Below are positions 6,931 to 11,618 of a stretch of DNA of 11,618 bases, piece after piece; the first letter of the stretch is position 1, and each line of letters starts with the position of its first letter. Position numbers and translations under genes: made by a program. The notes under the pieces were generated by a model. The model saw only the letters and a program-made list of their open reading frames with translations. It was not told the DNA's origin and ran no database searches. Source of the DNA: Hyphomicrobiales bacterium. GTDB taxonomy: Bacteria; Pseudomonadota; Alphaproteobacteria; Rhizobiales; Xanthobacteraceae. The stretch spans positions 1 through 11,618 of the forward strand of contig JACQTM010000359.1 of NCBI GenBank assembly GCA_016210825.1, written 5' to 3'.

Positions 6931-7776
6931 ATGGCATCGCCGCACGACAAGTCTTCGCCGCGTGACCAAGCGGCCCGCGAGTTGCTAGCCTTTTATCTCG
7001 AGGCTGGCGTCGATATGCCTGTGGGCGAGGCGCCGGTGGATAATTTTGGCGCGGCGGAAGCGCCGCAGCCGCCCGTGCGGACGACTAAGACCCTGGCCAA
7101 CGACCGAAATGCGCGGGCTGTCGCCGCACAACCGGCACCCCCTGTAAGGGTGCCATCGGGCGAACTCGTCGCGCCCGATATCGCGGTGATGGCCGCGCGC
7201 GAGGCTGCGAAAAATATTGCGACCCTCGATGCGCTTCGCGACATCTTGGAAAAATTCGAGGGCTGCGCATTGCGCAAGACAGCAAAGCAGCTCGTTTTCG
7301 CGGACGGAAATCCGCAAGCCAAAGTGATGTTCGTTGGTGAGGCGCCAGGCCGCGACGAGGACATCGAAGGCCTGCCCTTCGTCGGCCGTTCCGGCAAGTT
7401 GCTCGACCGCATGATGGCCGCAATCGGCCTCGATCGCCGTGGTGCCTATATCGCCAACATTATTCCCTGGCGGCCGCCCGGCAATCGCACGCCGACGCCA
7501 CAGGAGGTGGCGATCTGCCTGCCATTCATCCTCCGCCAGATCGAATTGGCCGACCCCGACATCCTGGTCTGCCTCGGCGGTCCGTCGATGCAGGCCTTAC
7601 TCGGCGTGAAGGACGGCATCCGCAAGACACGCGGACGCTGGTTCACCTTTCATACCGGGACGCGCGAGATCCGCGCGATCCCGACATTTCATCCAGCTTA
7701 TCTGCTGCGCAGTCCGCTGGAAAAGCGGTTCGCCTGGCGGGATTTTCTCGCCATCAAGAAGGCACTGGGTGCCTGA
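6931..7776 (+). CDS. Uracil-DNA glycosylase, family 4-like
   Basis: This base-excision repair enzyme removes uracil from DNA, arising from cytosine deamination or dUTP use. The 281-residue protein has an Ala/Pro-rich N-terminal part (about 1-95) that looks poorly structured, then the catalytic domain. This holds the family 4 motif GEAPGRDEDIEGLPFVG (136-152), the conserved NIIPWRPPGNRTPTP (176-190), and the HPAYLLR motif (254-260) that contacts DNA. Possible iron-sulfur cysteines are C112, C196 and C214. The usual first cysteine of the CxxC pair falls at F109, so one ligand appears to be missing, as I recall for other alphaproteobacterial members. ATG at 6931 is the only normal start before the conserved region and has no free ribosome binding site because a hairpin lies against it, so a leaderless mRNA is possible. 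The 3' end stops 3 nt short of the convergent permease stop. Confidence 0.93.
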   Translation: MASPHDKSSPRDQAARELLAFYLEAGVDMPVGEAPVDNFGAAEAPQPPVRTTKTLANDRNARAVAAQPAPPVRVPSGELVAPDIAVMAAREAAKNIATLDALRDILEKFEGCALRKTAKQLVFADGNPQAKVMFVGEAPGRDEDIEGLPFVGRSGKLLDRMMAAIGLDRRGAYIANIIPWRPPGNRTPTPQEVAICLPFILRQIELADPDILVCLGGPSMQALLGVKDGIRKTRGRWFTFHTGTREIRAIPTFHPAYLLRSPLEKRFAWRDFLAIKKALGA

Positions 7777-7779
7777 CTA

Positions 7780-9150
7780 TCACCCCGCAACGGCGAATTT
7801 GATCGCGAACAGCACCGCGAGCACGATCACCGCCGGGCTCGCCTCGGCGATTTTGCCGGAAATGAGCTTGGCCAGCGCATAGGTGATGAAGCCAAGCCCG
7901 ATGCCGGTCGCGATCGAATAGGTCAACGGCATCGAAATGGCGGTGACGACCGCCGGCGCGTATTCGGTCAGGTCGCGCCAGTCGATATCGGCAAGGCCGC
8001 GCGCCATCACGCAGGCGACAAACAATAACGCCGCTGCCGAGGCATACGGCGGCACCATGTCGGCGAGCGGCGAAAAGAACAGCGCCAACAGGAAAAGGAT
8101 GGCGACAACCAAAGCGGTCAGGCCGGTGCGCCCGCCGGCGGAAACGCCCGCGGTGCTCTCGATATAACTTGTCGTCGTTGAAGTGCCGATCAATGAGCCG
8201 AACATGGCGGCAAAGCTGTCGGAGACCAGCGCCTCTTTCATGCGCGGCAAATTACCCTTGCGGTCGAGCAGGCCGGCGCGGTGCGTCACCCCGATCAGGG
8301 TGCCGGCGTTGTCGAAAACGTCGACCAGAAAAAAACTGAATACCACGATGACGAAGGTGAGCTCTAAAGCGCGCGAGAAATCGAGCTGGAACAGGGTCGG
8401 CGCAAGCGAGGGCGGTAGAGAGACAATGCCGGTGAATTTCGCGAGCCCGAGTGGGATGCCGATATTGGCGACGACGAGATTGCCGATCAACGTGCCGCCG
8501 ATCATGTTGCGGTGGTTAAGCGCCGCAATAAGAACGAAGCCAAGCAGGCACAAGATCGCCGGCGCGGCCTTGAGGTCGCCGAGCGTCACCAGGGTCTGCG
8601 GATGGTCGACCACGATCTTGGCCTGTTCGAGGGCGATGATGCCGAGGAAAAGCCCGACGCCGGCAGAGATCGCGAATTTCAGGTTTCGCGGGATTGCATT
8701 GATGACGTATTCGCGAATGCGAAAGATCGAGATCAGGAAAAACAGAACGCCGGAACAGAACACCGCGGCAAGCGCCTGCTGCCATGTATATTTGTAGGCG
8801 AGCACCACGGTGAAGGCGAAGAAGGCATTCAGCCCCATCCCCGGCGCGAGTGCGATTGGGTAATTGGCGTAGAGCGCCATGACCAGTGTCGAGACCGCGG
8901 CGGCGATGCAGGTGGCGACGAACACCGCGCCCTTGTCCATACCGGCATTGGCGAGGATCTGCGGGTTGACGATGACAATATAGACCATCGTCAGGAAGGT
9001 CGTGACGCCGGCGATTGTCTCCGTGCGCACATCGGTACCTTGCTTGGTAAGCCCGAAGTAGCGATCGAGAAACGCAGCGGCGCCGTTGCCGCTGGTGCGA
9101 TTGCTCGCATTGGTACTGCCTTTGGTGGCGCTTCTGCTGGATTTGGCCAT
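7780..9150 (-). CDS. NCS2 family purine permease, AzgA-type (adenine/guanine/hypoxanthine uptake)
   Basis: This is an inner-membrane proton symporter of the nucleobase/cation symporter-2 superfamily, in the AzgA/GhxP/PbuG branch that imports adenine, guanine or hypoxanthine. The 456-residue protein has a polar N-terminus (1-28), then YFGLTKQGTDVRTETIAG (31-48). About a dozen hydrophobic segments follow, with signature stretches LAPGMGLNAFFAF (101-113), VDVFDNAGTLIGV (276-288) and TSTTTSYIESTAGVSAGG (323-340). Length and motifs are typical. ATG at 9150 was chosen because GGGGGA lies 7 nt upstream. A TTG two codons earlier is possible. Nothing nearby is a purine-metabolism gene, so its job rests on family alone. 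It is divergent from cydA and convergent with the uracil-DNA glycosylase gene, and is probably transcribed alone. Confidence 0.93.
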   Translation of the reverse strand: MAKSSRSATKGSTNASNRTSGNGAAAFLDRYFGLTKQGTDVRTETIAGVTTFLTMVYIVIVNPQILANAGMDKGAVFVATCIAAAVSTLVMALYANYPIALAPGMGLNAFFAFTVVLAYKYTWQQALAAVFCSGVLFFLISIFRIREYVINAIPRNLKFAISAGVGLFLGIIALEQAKIVVDHPQTLVTLGDLKAAPAILCLLGFVLIAALNHRNMIGGTLIGNLVVANIGIPLGLAKFTGIVSLPPSLAPTLFQLDFSRALELTFVIVVFSFFLVDVFDNAGTLIGVTHRAGLLDRKGNLPRMKEALVSDSFAAMFGSLIGTSTTTSYIESTAGVSAGGRTGLTALVVAILFLLALFFSPLADMVPPYASAAALLFVACVMARGLADIDWRDLTEYAPAVVTAISMPLTYSIATGIGLGFITYALAKLISGKIAEASPAVIVLAVLFAIKFAVAG

Positions 9151-9285
9151 TCTCAAGTCCCCCGTGGCGCATGGTCGTGCTGAAGATAACGTTGCGCCTT
9201 CGAGGTTTCCCGCCAGATTGCGCGGTTGTCCACTGCCATCCGCCGTTGCAACAGCGCCATCGCGGCAGAGCGATACGTCTTGCCC

Positions 9286-9314
9286 GGCGCCAATCGAGCG
9301 CGCACGATGGCGCC
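9286..9314 (+). repeat. Inverted repeat with GGCGCC arms upstream of cydA
   Basis: The left arm GGCGCCAATCG (9286-9296) pairs with the right arm CGATGGCGCC (9305-9314), giving 10 pairs with one bulged A at 9293 and an 8-nt loop. It lies 75 nt before the cydA start. It could be an RNA hairpin in the leader or an operator, since a related half-site occurs at 9254-9262. Confidence 0.5.
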
Positions 9315-9319
9315 TAAAT

Positions 9320-9346
9320 TACGCCTTTCGGCGGCGTATGATTTTT
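9320..9346 (+). terminator. Terminator-like hairpin in the putative cydA leader
   Basis: TACGCC (9320-9325) pairs with GGCGTA (9333-9338) across a 7-nt loop. Three bases, TGA, then precede five T residues at 9342-9346. The layout resembles a weak intrinsic terminator on the plus strand, yet no plus-strand gene lies just upstream. If real, it would be an attenuator before cydA. The stem is only 6 bp, so chance is a real possibility. Confidence 0.3.
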
Positions 9347-9389
9347 GGCGCTGCCTATTCGTTGAGCGATTTTGACGGAGCGCGCCGCG

Positions 9390-10781
9390 ATGGACTTCGA
9401 TCCCGTCTTTCTAGCTCGCATCCAGTTCGCGTTTACGGTGACGTTTCACATTATTTTTCCGAGCTTCACGATTGGCCTCTCGGCCTATATCGCCACGCTT
9501 GGTGTCCTGTGGCTTGGTCTCGACGACGAACGCTTCCACCGGCTGATGCGGTTCTGGACGAAAATTTTCGCCGTGTCCTTTGCCATGGGCGTCGTGTCCG
9601 GCATTGTGCTCAGTTATCAATTCGGCACCAACTGGAGCCGTTTTTCCGTCGCGGTCGGCAATGTCGTTGGCCCGTTGATCGGATACGAAGTGCTCACCGC
9701 CTTTTTTCTCGAAGCGACCTTCCTCGGCGTCCTGCTGTTTGGCTTCAACCGCGTGCCGCCGTGGCTTTATGTACTGTCGGCGGCAATCGTCGCGGTCGGC
9801 ACCGCGATTTCCGCGTTTTGGATCCTCGCCGCCAATAGCTGGATGCAAACCCCAGCCGGCCACGAGATCCGCGGCGGCATCGCCTATCCGCTCGATTGGA
9901 TCGCCATCATTTTCAATCCGAGCTTCGTTTATCGCCTCGCCCACATGCTCAATGCTGCGTACCTGACGACCGGCTTCGTCGTGTTCGCGGTCGGTGCCCG
10001 CTATCTACTCGCGGGCCGTTTCACCGACGACGCGCGCACGATGGTGCGCATGGCGGTCGGGCTGCTCGTGGTGCTTGCGCCGTTACAGCTCGTCATCGGC
10101 GATCAGCATGGGCTCAACACGCTCAAGCATCAGCCGATCAAGGTCGCGGCGATGGAAGCGCATTGGGACGGATCGAAGCCGGGCGATTTCCATATTTTTG
10201 CCTGGCCCGACGAAAAGGCGGAGACCAATCGCTTTGCGATCTCCATTCCGCGCGGATCGTCGCTCATTCTGACCCACGATCCGAGCGGGCTATTTCCAGG
10301 CCTCAAGAGCGTTCCGCCGCAGGATCGCCCGCCGCTACTCAGCGTGTTTTTCGCATTCCGCATCATGCTTGCGATCGGCTTCTTCATGATCGCGGCGGCG
10401 CTGTTCGGCGCGTGGCTGTGGTGGCGCGGCAGGCTGTTCGAGACGCGATGGTTTCTTCATATCATTTCTTATTCGTGGTGGATCGGTTTCGTGGCCGTGA
10501 TCGCCGGTTGGGTCGTAACCGAAAGCGGCCGCCAGCCCTGGCTCGTGCAAGGCGTGCTTCGCACTAGCGACGCGATTTCCCCGGTGCCGGCTGCGAGTAT
10601 CGCGACGACGCTCGCGCTGTTCGTGGTGACCTACGGGATCGTGTTTTGGATGGGCATCTACTACATCAATCGGCTGATCGTTCGCGGGCCGGAAGGGCGT
10701 GCCATCGAGGATGCTGCGGCCCTGCCAAGCAGACCATTCGCCGCCGCCGAAGCGGCGGCGCGCGAAGCGACGGGAGGGTAG
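9390..10781 (+). CDS. cydA: Cytochrome bd-type quinol oxidase subunit I, short-Q-loop (CIO-like)
   Basis: Subunit I binds the haems and oxidises ubiquinol on the periplasmic side of the inner membrane, passing electrons to O2. The 463-residue protein carries the expected haem and proton-path residues: H20 (ligand of the haem at the H19 position of E. coli), E100 and E108 (GYEVLTAFFLEATFLG), H185 and M326 (haem b558 ligands), the quinol-site K251 and E256 (KVAAMEAH), and GRQPW (380-384) followed by GVLRT. The loop after residue 257 is short, as in the CioA/cyanide-insensitive group, rather than the long Q loop of E. coli CydA, so cioA is an alternative name. The alanine-rich tail after about residue 440 is not conserved. 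ATG at 9390 has GGAG 9 nt upstream (9377-9380). An in-frame TTG at 9372 is less likely. The cydB start follows 4 nt after the stop codon. Confidence 0.96.
   Translation: MDFDPVFLARIQFAFTVTFHIIFPSFTIGLSAYIATLGVLWLGLDDERFHRLMRFWTKIFAVSFAMGVVSGIVLSYQFGTNWSRFSVAVGNVVGPLIGYEVLTAFFLEATFLGVLLFGFNRVPPWLYVLSAAIVAVGTAISAFWILAANSWMQTPAGHEIRGGIAYPLDWIAIIFNPSFVYRLAHMLNAAYLTTGFVVFAVGARYLLAGRFTDDARTMVRMAVGLLVVLAPLQLVIGDQHGLNTLKHQPIKVAAMEAHWDGSKPGDFHIFAWPDEKAETNRFAISIPRGSSLILTHDPSGLFPGLKSVPPQDRPPLLSVFFAFRIMLAIGFFMIAAALFGAWLWWRGRLFETRWFLHIISYSWWIGFVAVIAGWVVTESGRQPWLVQGVLRTSDAISPVPAASIATTLALFVVTYGIVFWMGIYYINRLIVRGPEGRAIEDAAALPSRPFAAAEAAAREATGG
10739..10760 (+). repeat. Perfect 9-bp GC-only hairpin near the 3' end of cydA
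   Basis: CGCCGCCGC (10739-10747) pairs perfectly with GCGGCGGCG (10752-10760) around a CGAA tetraloop. It lies within the codons for the alanine-rich cydA tail, 25 nt before the cydB ATG. It may simply reflect alanine codons (GCC/GCG), or it may slow decay or influence translation between the two cistrons. No T-run follows. Confidence 0.5.
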
Positions 10782-10785
10782 CGCC

Positions 10786-11618
10786 ATGGAATGGTACCTT
10801 CCGGTGATTTGGGCCGCGCTGATCGGTACGGCCGTTGCGATGTACGTGATCCTCGACGGCTTCGACCTCGGCATCGGCATCCTTTTTCCTACGGCGAGGA
10901 AAGACAGCGAGCGCGATCAAATGATCGCGTCGATCGCGCCGTTCTGGGACGGCAACGAAACCTGGCTCATTCTCGGCGGCGGCGGATTGTGGGTCGCGTT
11001 TCCGCAGGCCTATGCCGTCATCATGCCCGCGCTGTATTTTCCAGTGATTGTGATGCTGCTTGCACTTGTTTTTCGCGGTGTCGCCTTCGAGTTCCGCACC
11101 GTCGCGCGAACGAGCCGCGTCTATTGGAACTTCGCTTTCGCTGCAGGCTCGACCATCGCGGCATTCTGTCAGGGCGTAATCCTGGGCGGGCTCATTCAGG
11201 GCATCAAAGTCGAGAACGGCGCGTTTGCCGGCGGAGCGTTCGATTGGGCCACACCGTTCGCGTTAATCTGCGGCCTTGGCGTCGCGGCGGGCTACGCCTT
11301 GCTCGGTGCAACCTGGCTGGTGATGAAGACGCAGGGCGAGCTCGCTGCCCGCGCGCGTACACAGGCCAAGGCATGTCTTTTCACGGTTCTGGCGTTCATG
11401 GCGGTTGTCAGTCTGTGGACGCCATTTGCATTTCCACGCATTGCCGAGCGCTGGTTCTCCTTGCCGAATATTTTTTACCTCTGGCCGGTGCCGCTGATGA
11501 CCGCGCTCGTTGCATGGGCCGCCTGGTACTGGCTTGAAAAGGGAAAGGAAGTCCGGCCGTTCTTTGCCGCGATTGCGCTTTTCCTGCTTGGCTATATTGG
11601 CCTCGTGATCTCGAGCTA
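10786..11618 (+). CDS. cydB: Cytochrome bd-type quinol oxidase subunit II (3' end cut by window edge)
   Basis: Subunit II is the membrane partner needed to assemble and hold the haems of the bd oxidase. The first 277 residues are visible, out of the roughly 335 to 380 usual for the family. They include the N-terminal VILDGFDLGIG (21-31), the highly conserved FWDGNETWLILGGGG (53-67), FRGVAFEFR (96-104), and a series of hydrophobic segments. The ATG at 10786 has GGGAGGG at 10772-10778, 7 nt before it, and sits 4 nt after the cydA stop, so the two are co-transcribed and probably translationally coupled. No frameshift or stop appears before the window ends. Whether cydX or cydDC genes follow cannot be seen. 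Confidence 0.96.
   Translation, partial: MEWYLPVIWAALIGTAVAMYVILDGFDLGIGILFPTARKDSERDQMIASIAPFWDGNETWLILGGGGLWVAFPQAYAVIMPALYFPVIVMLLALVFRGVAFEFRTVARTSRVYWNFAFAAGSTIAAFCQGVILGGLIQGIKVENGAFAGGAFDWATPFALICGLGVAAGYALLGATWLVMKTQGELAARARTQAKACLFTVLAFMAVVSLWTPFAFPRIAERWFSLPNIFYLWPVPLMTALVAWAAWYWLEKGKEVRPFFAAIALFLLGYIGLVISS

Larger units (their letters stand above)
9151..9389. promoter_or_regulatory. Divergent spacer between purine permease and cydA
   Basis: These 239 nt must contain the promoters for both genes. They hold three copies of a short motif: GCGCCATCG at 9254-9262, GCGCCAATCG at 9287-9296, and the inverted CGATGGCGC at 9305-9313, plus the two hairpins listed separately. I looked for an FNR-like TTGAT-N4-ATCAA box and found none. 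No sigma-70 promoter on either strand was convincing, and no purine riboswitch features were seen. Confidence 0.45.

Noticed and set aside
8512..9183. Plus-strand open frames (204 and 223 codons) opposite the purine permease
   Set aside because: The minus-strand frame encodes a complete NCS2 permease. The plus-strand products are charged, low-complexity shadows.
9364..9378. Possible FNR-type box near the cydA start (TTGAGCGATTTTGAC)
   Set aside because: Only the first half matches TTGAT-N4-ATCAA, and the second half does not, so it was not called.
9151..9389. Purine riboswitch ahead of the purine permease
   Set aside because: No three-way junction pattern was recognisable, and such riboswitches are not expected in this lineage.

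Overview
The window looks like chromosomal core DNA of an alphaproteobacterium, most likely of the order Hyphomicrobiales (Rhizobiales) near the Bradyrhizobium/Rhodopseudomonas/Xanthobacteraceae group. This rests on high GC content, GC-biased third positions that leave long antisense reading frames over most genes, protein sequences that resemble rhizobial homologues, and the gene order ispE / TPR protein / ETF-ubiquinone oxidoreductase / family 4 uracil-DNA glycosylase, which I recall as a common neighbourhood in Rhizobiales. No tRNA, rRNA, CRISPR array, transposase, phage gene or insertion sequence was seen.

Layout. 1-536 (-): start of a family 2 glycosyltransferase, cut by the window edge. 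537-634: short divergent promoter region. 635-1642 (+): long-chain polyprenyl diphosphate synthase, starting at TTG. 1639-2520 (-): IspE, whose stop codon overlaps the preceding stop. 2542-4293 (-): exported TPR-repeat protein. 4471-6126 (-): ETF-ubiquinone oxidoreductase. These last three minus-strand genes could form one operon, although 177 nt containing a perfect 16-bp palindrome separates the last two. 6127-6315: divergent spacer. 6316-6879 (+): CPIC-type peroxiredoxin-like protein. 6931-7776 (+): family 4-like uracil-DNA glycosylase, preceded by a 17-bp hairpin ending 2 nt before its ATG. 7780-9150 (-): AzgA-type purine permease. 9151-9389: divergent spacer with two hairpins. 9390-10781 and 10786-11618 (+): cydA and cydB of a short-Q-loop bd-type (cyanide-insensitive-like) quinol oxidase. 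cydB runs off the window.

How the genes connect. Several products deal with the respiratory quinone pool. IspE helps make the C5 precursors and the polyprenyl synthase makes the quinone side chain. ETF-QO delivers electrons from acyl-CoA and amine dehydrogenases to ubiquinone, and CydAB oxidises ubiquinol with O2. The peroxiredoxin-like protein and the uracil-DNA glycosylase are stress and repair functions, and the permease takes up purines. This shared theme is an observation, not evidence of one operon, because the genes lie in several opposed transcription units.

I found no convincing new multi-gene system. The items most worth a second look are non-coding: the hairpin abutting the uracil-DNA glycosylase start codon, the tandem hairpins in the putative cydA leader, and the palindrome upstream of the TPR gene. 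The missing first iron-sulfur cysteine position in the uracil-DNA glycosylase is also worth checking.
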